Source: Nymphaea colorata
Taxonomy: Eukaryota; Streptophyta; Magnoliopsida; Nymphaeales; Nymphaeaceae
Direction: 5' to 3'
Assembly (NCBI RefSeq): GCF_008831285.2
Contig: NC_045146.1
Coordinates: forward strand, 23,205,703-23,269,702
DNA: 64,000 nt
Shown here: positions 47,945 through 60,800 of the stretch, piece after piece
Layout: every line of letters starts with the position of its first letter
Position numbering within the stretch: the first letter of the stretch is position 1
Position numbers and translations under genes: made by a program
The notes under the pieces: model-generated
Databases searched by the model: none
Told to the model about the DNA's origin: nothing
What the model saw: the letters and a program-made list of their open reading frames with translations, nothing else

Positions 47945-49553
47945 TGTGTGTGTGTGCTACCGTGGTGATTCAATGGTAGTCTTTGAAATTCCTTTTTCTT
48001 GACAAATCTTCGCATCATGGAATTACACATGTATAGCAGCCTTTGTTTCGTTGTACTTTTCTTTCTCCCATCGACTTGCTGCTAGAAAAAAAAAAGTGCC
48101 TCGTATGATGAAAAAAGGAAGGATCTGTTCTAGTGCAAATTCCTATTTGTGATAAACCTCTCCTTTGTTCCTGTTCTTTTTTTGTTATTCTTTGGCTTGT
48201 AACTATCTTTTGTTCTTTCTGTAAACCTATTTCGGACGAAGTCCAATTCACGATTTCCCGGTTGAATGAATTCGTCGAGGGCTTAACTGCTTTTTATACG
48301 TCGAAAGAACGTGTCTCTGTCAAAGTGGTTCAATTTGTTTGATAGAAATACCTTTATTATATTTACCTGTTTGACTGTCTTCCACTTTTCCTGTTTGATG
48401 TGTATGTCTAATTGCGCATATTCTAGTTACTTCTTTTCCTGTTTGACAAAAATCATAAGTAATTCTGGTCATGACCTTAAACATTCCTTTCCTGATCTTT
48501 TTCTCTTTGATTGCCAATTGCCATGTTATAACCAAAAGGGTGGCGTTCTCTTCCTCTGTATAGGTATCTGCAGCAATTGTATTTGAGGCGGGTATTTTAG
48601 CATGTCTAGAATACTTGGAAGCGGCACCATGGGCAGAAGATGAAGAAGAGAAGGTGGCAGCACTACTGTCCCAGTTGCAGCTTGATAGCACAAATGCAGC
48701 GGGAGAAGTGTTAAAGAGGGTGTCTTTGGAAACTCCAGTATCTTCGGAAGACGAAATAGTGGTGAGACTCCTCGACGTGGTGCTTCAAGGCAAAGATGAA
48801 AAGGCCAGGAGGGAGATGAAAGGGTTGGTGTCTAAGATGCTGAGAGAGAACTCTTCCCATAGCAGTACCAACAACACCAATCTCCTCGATGTCAGCAAGG
48901 AATCACTCTATGCTGCTTGTAGCTCTTGCTTGGACCTTCTTTTCTGCAACTTCACAAAGGCTACTCAAGTGGGATTCATGGATAAGAGCAACCATGAAGA
49001 AAGAAGTGCAGTCGTGAATGAGATTTCTCGGCAAGCCGATAATCTCAACTGGGTGCTGGAGATCCTGATCGATCGACAAATTGCTGAGGATTTCACGAAG
49101 ATGTGGGCAAGTCAGGTTGAACTTGCAAAGTTGCACGCCATGGTCCCAACAATGTATAGATTTGAGGTGAGCAGGCTGACTGCTAGGCTGTGTGTGGGGA
49201 TTGGAAAGGGTCAGATTTTGGCACCCAAGGAAGTGCGCATCTTGTTGTTGCAGACATGGCTTGAGCCTCTCTATGAGGATTTTGGGTGGATGAAGCGGGG
49301 GTGCAAATCGATTGATCGGAATGTGGTCGAAGAGGGTCTTAGTCAGACAATTCTTACATTGCCATTGTCTCAGCAACAGGCAATTTTGATGAATTGGTTT
49401 AACCGATTCCTGAATTCTGGTGACGAATGTCCGAATATTCAGAGAGCGTTCGAAGTGTGGTGGCGGAGGGCTTTCTGGAAGAGAAATGGGGAGACTGACC
49501 GGCGCAGGCAGTTACAGATTGCAACAATGCGGGTTTATGAGAATGGCGGGTGA
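46922..49553 (+). CDS. BTB/POZ domain protein (At1g63850-like)
   Basis: Proposed CDS is join(46922..47908, 48564..49553), 658 aa, with one phase-0 GT-AG intron of 655 bp. Residues 1-131 are Pro/Ser/Thr-rich. A conserved-looking block ([20 protein letters not shown]) starts near 140 after an in-frame Met at 47315, which is an alternative start. The BTB fold begins about 238 (SSDVKLTL, then [13 protein letters not shown]) and crosses the intron (VLEILK / [20 protein letters not shown]). A helical C-terminal region of about 290 residues follows, as in the plant At1g63850/At5g60050 group. BTB proteins of this kind are candidate CUL3 substrate adaptors, but substrates for this subgroup are not known to me. 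The 46922 start extends an open, GC-rich frame; a TATA-like GATATAA lies about 35 bases upstream. Confidence 0.9.
47911..47957. repeat. (CT)n(GT)n microsatellite at the 5' end of the BTB gene intron
   Basis: CT repeats start two bases after the splice-donor GT and run into GTGTGTGTG. Length changes here sit next to the donor. Confidence 0.9.
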
Positions 49554-51990
49554 AAGAATATCCTGCGGCTTCAATATGAAGTTGGAAACAGTTTTCCCTC
49601 GAAATTTTCTTTGGAAAATGATTTCGTTGATGGATGAAATATTTTTGGATTGTTCTGTTGGCTTGTTATGTAACGGGAAAGAAAAATGGTAAACAGATGA
49701 AGTTGAGATGATGGATAGAGACTGGTGATTGAGACGTCTGACATGAATCATAACAGCTTAATTCAAGAAGACTGCGAAGGGTAACTTCATCCTGGATGAA
49801 TGGTAAGACTATGACAGGAGCTAAAAGAATTGTGTTCGTTGGGAAGTTATGAGGATGAAGATGGTGGAATTACTAAGTATCCTTTTCTGTTTTTTTCCCC
49901 TGATTCCTCCCTGGCACGGCTTTTTGATGGTTCCATGTTTCATTTTTGACGCCGGAGGGAGTTTTCTTCTTCCATGCTTTGGATGTATAGTGAATTAGTG
50001 TATCCTGATATCATTTTGTTTCTAATAATTTGAGTGGTTGATTGGTTCTCTCCTTCTCTGTGCGTGTGAAAACAGCTATGGATTTACCGTTGTTTGAGAT
50101 CCTTCTAAACGAAGGGACAGGTAAGAGTAGGACAGACTTCCAACGATTTGTTATTGTTCGCTTACTGCTTATTTTGCAAGTGAAATTGAAATGTTGGGCA
50201 CTGCCGGCGTACCAAAAGCTTATACCATTTGAAAGGAATTTAAGTTTCTTAGAATATTTCTCCCTTCGCTTCCTGCTTTGTGCGAATGGAAAAAACTCCA
50301 AAGAAAAGGACCCACCATTATGGAACGGCATTGACCCATCGCCTCTGCCGTTTCCCGTGTGTTATTTAACTTCGAGTAACAGGCATATGGGGCTTCACAG
50401 CTTAGAGGCTCCCCCAACTACACTAGCCTGCTTCCATGTGAGGCTGCCTCCAAGTGCCAGTTCTATATGCCAACCTCTTAACATCAATAATGCTTCGTGT
50501 TCACTGTACACTCTCTGAAATACAGGCCACTAAGCATCTGGTGGCATTGTAAATTTCAAACCAAGAATTATCCTGTCTTCTGGAGTATCATTCCGCGAAA
50601 ATGGACAAAAAGAAAAACTGTACTGCGTCGGATGTCTTTAGGTACGGAAGCAAAGGAACTGGTTCGTACTTGAAGATAAGCTCCACTGCATGTTGTTTGT
50701 TTCAATACACGACTGTTCACTAGAAGCCGAGAAAGATAAAAGTCACAAGAGATTTCGCTGGTCTGCTAATTGAAAATAGAATACATAGACAGCTCAGAAG
50801 CAGAGTTCCTGTCATATACCTATTCAAGTGGGGCAGAGTGTCAAGTTTTGATTTGCGACTCTCCAAAGAAGTGATAAGAAATGAAGATTCTCTTTTATGT
50901 CGACATCAGAATGTAGGCAAGTTAGAGGAGAAATACCAGGAAATCTAAGAGCCAAATGCCTGTGTTGCTATTTACAGAATGCCTCCCTTCAGGTTTTTCT
51001 ACCCTTCAAACCTTAGAAGACATTCGAGTGGCAAAGGTAGCATGAACCGTGGGCTGAATTTTAAACAGTAGACCACATTCCCACTGCTGATTTTGAATCT
51101 CCAAATTTTATTCAGATATTGAAAAACGTCCAAATATCTTTTGAGGAAAGCAAGAACATTATCCTCTTCTTTCTCTCCCTTTCCTCTGAGTCCTCAGATC
51201 CCAACTACTGCTACCATAATTGATTCATCTTAGGCTGAACAGTCTTAGGGTGACAGTGTCGACGAACCCACAAAAGCAAAGCCCAGCAAGCAACCAAAGA
51301 GAAAATTGCTTGCTCATTCATACCCTTCGCTCCATCAAGGCTACCAAAATGGTGAATATGGAACAGAGAAGCTCGTCTTCCAACTAACCAATCAGTCGTA
51401 TGCGACTGCATGTCATGTAATCTGATGTGCATGAAGCGCCTAAAGACGCACCAGATATTGAAGCATTAGACACCAATCTCAACTGCTAGCTTTGGTGGTG
51501 AGGATCACATGATTTATGCAGCAGCCATTATCAAACTGTTTGTCCATCCTTAGTCCTGCACATACAAAGCCAATCACCACAGAGAGAACCTCGAAAAAGC
51601 TACATGGCCACTTTCTCAGTCATCATTTCAATAAATGTTCATCTTCAACCTCCATTCAGACAAATAGCATTCTCAGCCAACAACAATTACAAGTACTGAC
51701 AATAGAAGGTTTAAAAGCAGAGCCCCAGGTGTCACTCAGGTTAATTTTTACCAAAAGGTTGAGTTGTTTGCGGAAAACACAAGGTAAAAAAATAAATGCT
51801 TTACATTTACTTTAATGTTTTCTTTCTACAGTTGAGGAAAGATCTTATGCTCATATGTCAATAAGATCACCATGCAGATTCACCGCATGTTTCTTTCATC
51901 ACAATGACACTTTCTGCAATCAAGGAAATTTTCACTGCATTCATCACATTCATAGGATCATCCTGATATGATTATTTGAAAATAATTGGA
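49554..51990. other. 3' flank of the BTB gene and spacer
   Basis: No gene recognised. An open frame at 50042-50518 reaches 158 codons but has no domain, no family resemblance and no coding-like composition. Confidence 0.45.
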
Positions 51991-52019
51991 ATTTTAGCTT
52001 CCTAAGTGTTTGACTGGGA

Positions 52020-53020
52020 CAGCCATTTGTACATGACTTTCAAATTATACCGAGTCCAAATTATGTAAAAATGAACGAAACTTTGCATCCACGGAATATA
52101 AGAACATTTTACGTAGGATTGCATCTAAGATGGTTAAAACGCATAATTATGTTCTCCACATAGTCAGACTGTTTTGAGAAAAAGACGAAGGTCTAGAAGG
52201 CAAATATTGTGCGTGTTCTGTATGTCCTTTGCTTCGTCAAGTTGAAGTATTACACCCATCCGTCGATAGCACTAAGCAGACTGAGCTTCTGTTCTTTCAC
52301 GATGATGATATATTTGTAATCAAAGATTTTCTCCCAAGACAGATTTCACATTCCTGGCTTTCTGATAAGGATCTTATGTTAGGAAACGAGACCTTTTCTC
52401 TTTCTCACTTACAACACTAAGAGAAGAAAATGAGGAAGAGAAAGAAGAAGAAGAAGACACAAGGATTTTACGTGGTTCAGAGACAAGGTTCTCCTACGTC
52501 CACGGCCGCATAGCAATTGTCACTATCATAGAAAGATCAAAGAATACAAGGAACTGCCCCCTTCTTAAACATGGGAATTAGCGCAAACACGCAAAAGGAA
52601 AGTTATATAATTGCTCTTACAAAAAACTTGCAGAAATTAGGGAAACCTATTAAGTATAGATCAGGCTCCACACTCCAACATCATAATGATAAGATATATA
52701 AGAAATTGATCGGATCTTCATCTCTCCAAATATTTGGTGAACGCAGCAATTTGCGCATGATTTTCAAACTATACTGATTTAAAATACTGATAACTAATGA
52801 CTTTTAAACCCATAAAACATAAGAACATGAAGATCTTATAGAGGATTGGAACTAAGATAGTTTCAAATTTAAATGAGAAAAGTAGAAGTCAACAAGATTA
52901 TGTGTTCCATATACTCATATACCAGCTAAATTTATCCATTTATTCTCCTGAACAGATTTTACTTGCCAGGTAATACTTCCAAGAATGGTCAATCTAACAG
53001 TATAGATCAGGCTCTACATA
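52020..53020. repeat. Cluster of diverged dispersed-repeat copies with an LTR-like fragment
   Basis: The segments 52022-52165 and 52746-52920 align in direct orientation over about 150 bases (e.g. CATGACTTTCAAATTATAC versus CATGATTTTCAAACTATAC, and ATAAGAACAT in both). A second phrase, AGTATAGATCAGGCTC, recurs at about 52655 and 52999. Between them, at about 52430-52520, GGATTTTACGTGGTTCAGAG and CTACGTCCACGG resemble phrases common in plant Copia LTRs. Together this looks like remnants of old LTR insertions. Confidence 0.45.
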
Positions 53021-53029
53021 AAAGGTTGG

Positions 53030-53726
53030 ATAAATGTGCTTTGATTATTTAACTTCCCACATAACCATGAACCTAGGTAAGTTTAATATTATATGGTTCA
53101 GCTGGAGTTTCTACAATGCCCTGGACACGTAAAGGGAAGGAAAAGGGCACAATGCTTTTAAAATAGCAAACTTGACTTCGAAGCAAATCCGTGTACCCTT
53201 GCGACATATAGTCCAAAAATGACTGAGTTGATTGTTTCAAGCAAAAGTACAAAAGTATATACTTCCTTAAGCAAGGATGCATCGCGTACTTTCCATCTGA
53301 TAGTGTAATTTAATGAAAGAGGAAACCATGTAGCATGAAACTATTTCCAGATGACAATCGAATGCATGAAATTACCTTGCATTATAAATTGGATAAGTGT
53401 ACTGACATTTAATCTCCAGAGTCGCTCAAATAACTAGATTCATGTAGGAAAATTAGATTCTTGTGCATGGAAAGTTTGTTTGCTTATTGTGGAGCAGCAA
53501 GACACCATGGAGAATTAACTGTGTTTCAGATTGAACAAAAGAAAAAAATGTATGGACCATAGTTTAAGAAGAAGGCTTTAGTTGTATATAATGATCTTGA
53601 AATTGTTCCCTGGCAACGAATGATCTGATTAACAGATAATACACAAATTTTGCTTCAAAAGTCCAGCATAAGGAAGTCAAATCTACCGAGGAAATATACA
53701 CAAAAGTAAGGACGAATGAACTCACT
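53030..53726. other. Spacer downstream of the PPR gene
   Basis: AT-rich 3' flank of the minus-strand PPR gene; nothing further recognised. Confidence 0.4.
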
Positions 53727-55142
53727 CTAACTCTTCATCTTCTTCAACGCTTTAAGCGAACTTTCCAATACTGTATATGCAGCAACTTCGGACAAGCTTT
53801 TGCTGCTCAACGCATAATCAAATACGCCGTAGGCGTCGGCAATTCGCTCAGCCCGACAAAGCGACCTAATTAAAGTTGCATATGCAGATGATTCGAGCTT
53901 TATCGAATCAGACTTCATAATCTCATACCGCTTGAACCCTGTATCCAAATGCTTCCCCTTCGATAGGCCCTGCAGAAGCGTGTTATATGTGCATGAATTC
54001 GGGATACAACCCTCCTTCTCCATCTCTTCCAATAGTCCAAGAGCGCCCATTGGATCCCCCTTCCTGCACATGCCATTCATCAGGGTCGTATATGTGATCG
54101 TATCCGGAGAATGCCCTTCATCAATCATGATTCCCAGGTACTTCCTGGCCTGATCAACCCTTCCGGCCTTAGACAACCCGAAAATTAGAGTATTGTAGGT
54201 GACAAGATCTGGTTCAATGCCCTGCTCCTTCATTTTCTTGAAAACACTAACCACTTCGAACCCTTTATCCACAATACAATATGCCTTCATGATGGTATTG
54301 TAAAGATAACAATCTGGCTTGAATCCAGACTCTCCAAGAACATCCAGAAGGCGCATGGCCTCCCGGAGATTCTTGCTCTTACAGACGGTGTCGATCAATA
54401 TGGTATACGTAACGAGGTCAGGCTTGACATTTAATTCGCGCATCTCCTCGATGAACCTATAAGCGCTAGACACGGCCCTTGCCTTGCACAAATGTCTAAT
54501 TAAGAAATTGTAGGTGAAAGCATCAGGGGAGGAGGCAGAGGAAGGGGACTTGCAGGAGGAGAAGTCTTTGAAGACTTGAATAGCGTCCTCCGAGTCATCG
54601 ACGGCGCAAAGGCCGCGAACAGCGACGTCGCAGGAGGCATTATCGGGGGGAATCCCATGGGTGGTCATCAAGTCGAGCGCCTCCCTGACTCGCGGCAATT
54701 CGCCGGTTTGGGCAGATTGGGAGAGGAGGATGTGGAGAGTGGTCCGGTTGGGAACAAAGCCAGACTTGAGCTTCATGTGGTTGAGAAGCTGCAGGGAGGT
54801 GCTGAAGGTGGAGAGGCGGCAGAAGTCGGCGAGAAGAGTGTTGTGCAAGGAGGTGTCTCGTGGGTTCCGGCATCTGGGCAGCATGGAGTCGTACACCTTC
54901 TGGGCATGGGAGAGCTTGTCAGAGCTGAATATGTGTGTCTGCTTCTTCTCCTCTGAAGGAGTCGTTGCAGCGAGATGGTGGTCGTCGTCATCTCCATTTT
55001 CTTGGCTGTGGGGGATGATGATCGAGGACGAGGGTGCGTCTGGTTTTCGCCTATTGGTGGAGGAAGAAGACGATGGTTTAGCAGTTCTCAGGAGGGAGGG
55101 AGATTGGCGGTGCTTTCGCACCAGGCCACCCAGTTTGCCCAT
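53727..55142 (-). CDS. P-class pentatricopeptide repeat protein
   Basis: Single exon, 471 aa from the ATG at 55142 to the TAG at 53727. The open frame extends 13 codons upstream, but only from a TTG. The N-terminus (MGKLGGLVRKHRQSPSLLR, then Ser-rich) is basic and lacks acids, as expected for an organelle transit peptide; mitochondrion versus plastid is undecided. From about residue 135 there are roughly nine 35-residue PPR units, the clearest being PDLVTYTILIDTVCKSKN, PDLVTYNTLIFGLSKAGR and PDTITYTTLMNGMCRKGD. No E or DYW domain follows, so it is a P-type RNA-binding factor for organellar transcript stability, splicing or translation. It resembles Arabidopsis At2g17670 in layout, a comparison from memory only. 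Confidence 0.9.
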   Translation of the reverse strand: MGKLGGLVRKHRQSPSLLRTAKPSSSSSTNRRKPDAPSSSIIIPHSQENGDDDDHHLAATTPSEEKKQTHIFSSDKLSHAQKVYDSMLPRCRNPRDTSLHNTLLADFCRLSTFSTSLQLLNHMKLKSGFVPNRTTLHILLSQSAQTGELPRVREALDLMTTHGIPPDNASCDVAVRGLCAVDDSEDAIQVFKDFSSCKSPSSASSPDAFTYNFLIRHLCKARAVSSAYRFIEEMRELNVKPDLVTYTILIDTVCKSKNLREAMRLLDVLGESGFKPDCYLYNTIMKAYCIVDKGFEVVSVFKKMKEQGIEPDLVTYNTLIFGLSKAGRVDQARKYLGIMIDEGHSPDTITYTTLMNGMCRKGDPMGALGLLEEMEKEGCIPNSCTYNTLLQGLSKGKHLDTGFKRYEIMKSDSIKLESSAYATLIRSLCRAERIADAYGVFDYALSSKSLSEVAAYTVLESSLKALKKMKS

Positions 55143-55169
55143 ATCTCCTCTCTCCCCTTCACGGTGGGG

Positions 55170-55178
55170 TTTAGGGTT
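55170..55178 (-). promoter_or_regulatory. Telo-box-like element (AACCCTAAA) before the PPR start
   Basis: AACCCTAAA on the minus strand lies 28-36 bases before the PPR ATG. Telo-boxes are frequent near transcription starts of plant translation and organelle-biogenesis genes. Confidence 0.55.
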
Positions 55179-57228
55179 CAAGGAGGGATTTGGTCACTGA
55201 ACTGACACAGTCGGTTTGGTTTCTGATAATAAGATCCATATCCGTTTAACCGTCTGCCATGTAAACTGTACTGCCCGACGTTGGATTCAGATTGGATTGA
55301 GTTTCCAGCATGTCTCGACTTCAGCTTTGAAGCTGATTTCCAAATGGGTGTGCACTCACCAAACATTGAACCAAGTGGTCAACTCGATGCTTGGACTTAC
55401 ATTCTGTTTGGATGAAGGAAAAGGGAAGGAAAGAACAATCAATCTTTTGATTGGTTTTGTTTGGTTGATTAACTTAAAAAAAAAAAAAAAGAAATGAAAT
55501 GAAACTAAAACATTTGTTTGGTTGCAAAGAGAGGAAAAATGAAAGGAAGGGAATGGAATGGATGGTCTAATATAAATCCAATCCCTCTAAAATTGAAGGA
55601 ATTGAGAAGGAAAGGAAAGGGCTCTCATGAGCCGGTGTCGCCCTACACTAAACCCAATTGGGGAGTCTCTCTTAGGAGAAAGAAAGAGAAAATGGGATTT
55701 GAGTTTGGGCTTGGCCTGCTACTCATAATTGGGCAAGGGGACAAGGACTGAGCTCACATATGTGAATGATTCAGTCCAGGGAAACAGATGTTTAGCGTTA
55801 TAATTCAACTCAGACTGTCTGCCATCACCTCCAGGGAAACCCTCTTGCTTTGGACAACATTTTGGATGTGTTCGCGCGTCTGAACAAGAGAGAGGTAGAT
55901 AGAAAGAGGGGGGCAACTAACAACCTCGTCCCGAAACTACTGAATCACATCCCTTAGCACAATTCTGAATGCCATCAGAAAATCAGCGCCCACAGAAACC
56001 GAACAAGAACCGACACCTATTTTGGCCAAGAGAAAGAGAGATACTAATTGGTTGGAAGGAAAAAATCTGCCTTGGCCCTCAACTGATAGAGGTTCACCAT
56101 AAAAATAAAATGTGTATAGAAGAATTAGACGCATCCTAACATCCAAAAATGAAAAAAAAAAAAAAAAAAAAAAAAAATGTATGGACAACACCCAAAAGGA
56201 CAGCAAAATCCCAACAATATATAATGGGAGAATGAATACTAAACTAATCTCTTTTCTTTGTTAAAGAAATATATATATATCCAACGGTCCAAACTGTCGG
56301 GAACAAGCCAAATGCAATCACGTTGAGAAACCCACAATTTAGAAGAACGATAAGACTTAAACTGCGGATTCAGGTGAAAGAGAGTTCCGTTCTAACCACT
56401 TGTTACACCAAAAGACTTATAATTGACGCAAATATTGATCTCCCAATGCAACTCTAATGGGACGAAGCCTCCCTCATTTCAGTCTCAAATAATGAAAGGA
56501 TTCTATTTTTCATTATACTGTTCTTCATCAAGTCAACTGTTCATTATACTGCATCTTTGTATTCGCCCAAGTATAGATTGTTGGCTCGGCGTCCGCTTAG
56601 GTGACAGTCACAGCTAACCGGATTCCCAAGATTGAAAATGTTGAATGTATTCATCTCGCGTCATGTCCTTCACACAGTCGAATTTGTATTACTAATTCCT
56701 AATTACCAACAGTCTCTCGTCCCAATAAGGCACACATTCTCTCTCTCTCGCTCACTTATCATCACTATCACATCAAATTAAACTTTCATGTCACAATAAA
56801 TAAACTAAAATCTTGGGTGATGTAGGTTCTGATCCCTCTTTGTAGGGACAAAAGAGGTAGGGGTGGCTCCCCCAAGGATAGGAGAGGGACCTCTTAGGTT
56901 TTACCTAACTGAGGCTCGTCGGGATGCAGCCCATGATAGAGCTAAGGGTTTTGCCTTATCCTAATGCCTAGAAGAATAAATAGGTAACCAATTTGAGTTT
57001 GGTGAAAACTCATCTTTCTTTTTTCCCTTGTTGTTTGATTGGAAAAAGTGACAAAACTTTCGGTTGAGGGTCTTTCAGCAATAATAGGAAGGAATTCTTC
57101 GTCTTCTACAAATACCAAATATCTCTTGCCTACACACTCATACACATGAAAGAGTTCATCCTAAACTAAGCCATGGATCGAAGCTTTGAATAACTAGACT
57201 TACGGAGTTCAACTTAGTACAATTTAAA

Positions 57229-57324
57229 GAGGTTGTTTGGTAACAATAATAAACTATTATTGTTTCATGAATCCACGTGTTATCCTATCCCGTTCTTTCT
57301 TTGTTACTATAATCAAACAACCCC
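57229..57324. mobile_element. Short MITE-like inverted repeat
   Basis: The left end GGTTGTTTGGTAACAATAAT and the right end (reverse complement GGTTGTTTGATTATAGTAAC) share GGTTGTTTG and then similar AT-rich sequence. About 95 bp in total. Target duplication not evident. Confidence 0.3.
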
Positions 57325-57721
57325 GACCCGAAAGAAAGTGTCGCTTGAACTTAAACACATTTTTTTAGAATACAAGTATAAATAAAAAGTATGTTGTGAA
57401 CCTACGGATACATGTGAAAGAACCACCGTTCGACAATTTTGGTACCTTTAAAGGGTTGATTATAATTTAACGCAACAGACCCACGGCCACCAGAGGGAAG
57501 GGTGCCCTTTCACTAGGTCACGTCTTTCTCAAAGCTTTCGTGCCCGTCCGTCCGTCCGTCTCAGAGACCACATCATGAAGCTCGTAGACATGGCGGGGCA
57601 TCCCCCTTGGCAGCTTCTCTGTTCAACGGAGCATGACAGCCATCCCGTCGCTCTCATAACGTTTTACATGAGCTACTTTCCCATGAAGTGAAAAAAAGCG
57701 TAACGACATCGCCAATTCTCG

Positions 57722-57865
57722 ATGCCCTTTTCACCTAAGGCCGCTCTCATGGCCTTGTCCTCTCTGTTCCTGTCTCTTGGGCTCACTAATGCTCATGTGA
57801 CAGCTCCTGCACCGCCTTCTGCTTCACCATTCACTGTTAAGCATGAGCCTCACACTGTCATGTAG
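57722..57865 (+). CDS. Possible small secreted peptide, 47 aa
   Basis: ATG to TAG, 47 codons. The N-terminus looks like a signal peptide (KAALMALSSLFLSLGLTNAH), followed by an Ala/Pro-rich stretch APAPPSASP, reminiscent of hydroxyproline glycomodules in AG peptides, and the tail VKHEPHTVM. There is no hydrophobic C-terminus for a GPI anchor. It lies in a GC-richer patch, with another 38-codon ORF just upstream at 57574-57690. No homologue recognised; chance is a real possibility. Confidence 0.25.
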   Translation: MPFSPKAALMALSSLFLSLGLTNAHVTAPAPPSASPFTVKHEPHTVM

Positions 57866-60800
57866 TCCCCAACCCCACTCTCCATGATTGCTGCAAGTAG
57901 GGGATAAGGCCTACCATGACTCCAACTGGTTTTTTTTTTTTTTTTTTCTTGTTGATGAGAACAATGAAATACTGATTAAACCAATAAAAATCATGGTGGT
58001 GTTACAGAAACTGACCACTTCCTGTTGGTAGTATGTGTTTCTTATTCATCATCATAATATGCTAGAAGAAGATCGGCGAATGCACCAAAAGGAGTTGTTG
58101 GGCATTCATTACGGAGAATCATTTTACTCAAAGATTTTTTTTTTTTGGGGTTAGTTGGATTTTGTGTGTATCACAGAAACCCCGCAATGGAAAGGACATG
58201 TCCATGATGAAATTGAAATGCGGATTGACACTGCACGTGCTTGGTAGGCCCAACATGCTCCTCATGTTTCCCTGGTGTTTCCTGCAAACATCACTTCTGG
58301 AGCACATGATGCTATGAAGCCAACCTCAAGAAAATTATATGGAAAAGAAATTTGGTCGCTACTCGAAGAGGAATGGGAAACAGTGACACAGGATGCATTA
58401 AAATATATACACATAGGCACATAATGCATGCACAGATACAAATGCGTGAGCAAGTTCATTTATATGTAAGTATATGTTTTGTTTTCACAACTAAGAACAA
58501 CAGTGATCAGAACTGGTGGATAACATTCAGGAAGCTTAGAATTAGAACGGTGGTGATTGATTGAGACTCTTTTCTGGGGATGCTTGGGGGCTGGCTTTTA
58601 ATGGTATATTGGTTTCTGTTCTCATATTTGGCAAAGATGATCGTGTGGTTGAGGAGATGAGTGAACAACACGATACAGTAGTGTTCATAAGGAGCCAATT
58701 TTTGGGTCAACAAGGTTGCTTTCGTCTCTCTATCTCTCATTTGTCCTTTCCTCCTCCTCATCCCTTTCTCTGTCTAAGCTGTTTTTCCAGCCTTGCATTT
58801 GGCTTATTTGCCGGTTGCTACCCTCTCTATCGACCCAATTACTGAAAAAACTGTACCACATTTACCCTACGCAGAAGAGGGAGAGAGAGCGTGTGTCGCC
58901 AAAGGTATAAACAGATATTCTTCTGCTTCGAAGTGGACCTTACCGATTCAATTAATAGGGTACCTGCCCACAAGCCGTATTCGAATCTCATACACTGCTG
59001 CATGTTGTTTCTTTTAAATTTGATCATGTTGACATGACAGTGCCACTAAGAAGATCAAGCAACCACGAAGACACCGGAATTTATTGTCTTGAAAAACAGG
59101 TCTTTTCAATGAAAGAGCAAAACTTTAGTGGCGTTTCCTATCAAAGCAGCCATAAAGATTGTCTTTATGCGGACAGATTAGTTGATAACAGCATGAAATA
59201 TTTATATAGACCCCAAGGCCAGTTGAATATATACATATTCATATGTAAAGTACTAGACTTAGAACCTGAAAGAGTATACAAATCCAGATATATCTTGTGG
59301 TCGCATACCTTAGGATTCTTTGGAGGAAACCTAATCCAACTTTGGTTCATTTCAATAAGTGTTTTTAATCAATACCAAGAAGAAACAAAAGCGAGACATA
59401 GTCCTGCAGAAACTAGCCTTGAAAAATAAAATGATGAAGAACCAATAATAAGGTAAGATTGATGTTACATGTCTTGGGAAAGGAAAGCACATAAAGATGG
59501 TCAATCAAGGTCCAGTCCCACTTTGTTGTAGGTCTGGCCAAAACACTTTTGATCTTATGGCCATTATGGGTGCCCATCTTTTCTTTGAGATTCACAGACC
59601 CAGACCTGCCTGCTGGGTCCACACTCTCCTCCTCCCATTCGTTTGTGGCGCCATATAATTCCTTTCAGATGCGATCCCCCTTTACGGGTCCTTCACTCTT
59701 TGTCCATCCCCGCAAGTTACAAAAAGCATATTTGGGCCTAAATTATTGCATATCATCATTCAACTTTCTGGTGAATTAATCTCATTTCTTCTTACTTCCA
59801 TGGCCTGATGTGTCCGTTGCTTTATCTTCTCTAGTCACCAATGATAGAACAGGAAAATTAAAGAGTAGTATGTACAATATATCAATATGGCTATCATAAA
59901 ATGGTTGCTAAGAACATGAAATCTCAACAAAAATCGTTGTAGAGACCGTCAACAGATCAAATTATGTCACACATTTATGAATCAAAAGTTGATTTGATGA
60001 AAATTAATTTATCAGCTCAGTACTTTTTGGAAGGAAAAAGGTACTTTTAATGATATGGGATTTAAGTCAACAGATTTCTGTTAATTAAACAACTCCTTTG
60101 ACTCTCAAAGATTCTCAAAAGAAAAAAAACAAAAGTAAATGGATTAGATGTGTTTGCTCAATTTCTTTAAGGAGAAGGAAGCCGAAAGTTGAATGCCCTA
60201 AAGAGGGAACCCCTCACTTTAAGGCCAAGGGATGAAGGGATTTTCTGAATGGTCAAACTGGTAGATATATACGAACCTCTTAGGTTGGCAGTTCCAGCAA
60301 TATGATCAATTGAAGGAAGAAACTTCGTAGTTTCTCTCATCAATTAAAAAATAACACTACTAACGATAAACCTTACCAAACTGAGAAAAGGGTCTCTATA
60401 GGCTCCTACATGAGTGTCACATATTTAATGGAGCTCCTAGAGTTATCTAAAAGGCCAAAATATGGCAATGGCCTCCTTCTGTCTGCTCCTTTTTCCCTAT
60501 ACTAACTCACCTGTTTGATTCTCATATAAAATTTCTAGTTACCAATATGCTTTATATTTCTTAATAATATATCTTTAACGTTATTAGTTTCTAAAAAAAG
60601 TGAGTAATATTTTAAAAAAAGAAAAAGTATTTTGCCGCGATATTAGCATGTGTCTAATTGCCAGTCTATTCATTTGGCACTACGTGCCTACAACCAGTAT
60701 ATTATTAACGCCAACAATCAAGTGGTATCTATACCAACAATGATCACTGTGATTAGTCGTATCATTCCCATTATGTCTAGTTACTCAACTACACAAGAAC

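Noticed and set aside
50042..50518. 158-codon open frame downstream of the BTB gene
   Set aside because: No domain, no family resemblance and no supporting promoter or splice context.
54576..55200. Plus-strand frames of 126 and 179 codons opposite the PPR gene
   Set aside because: They are shadows of the minus-strand PPR coding sequence.
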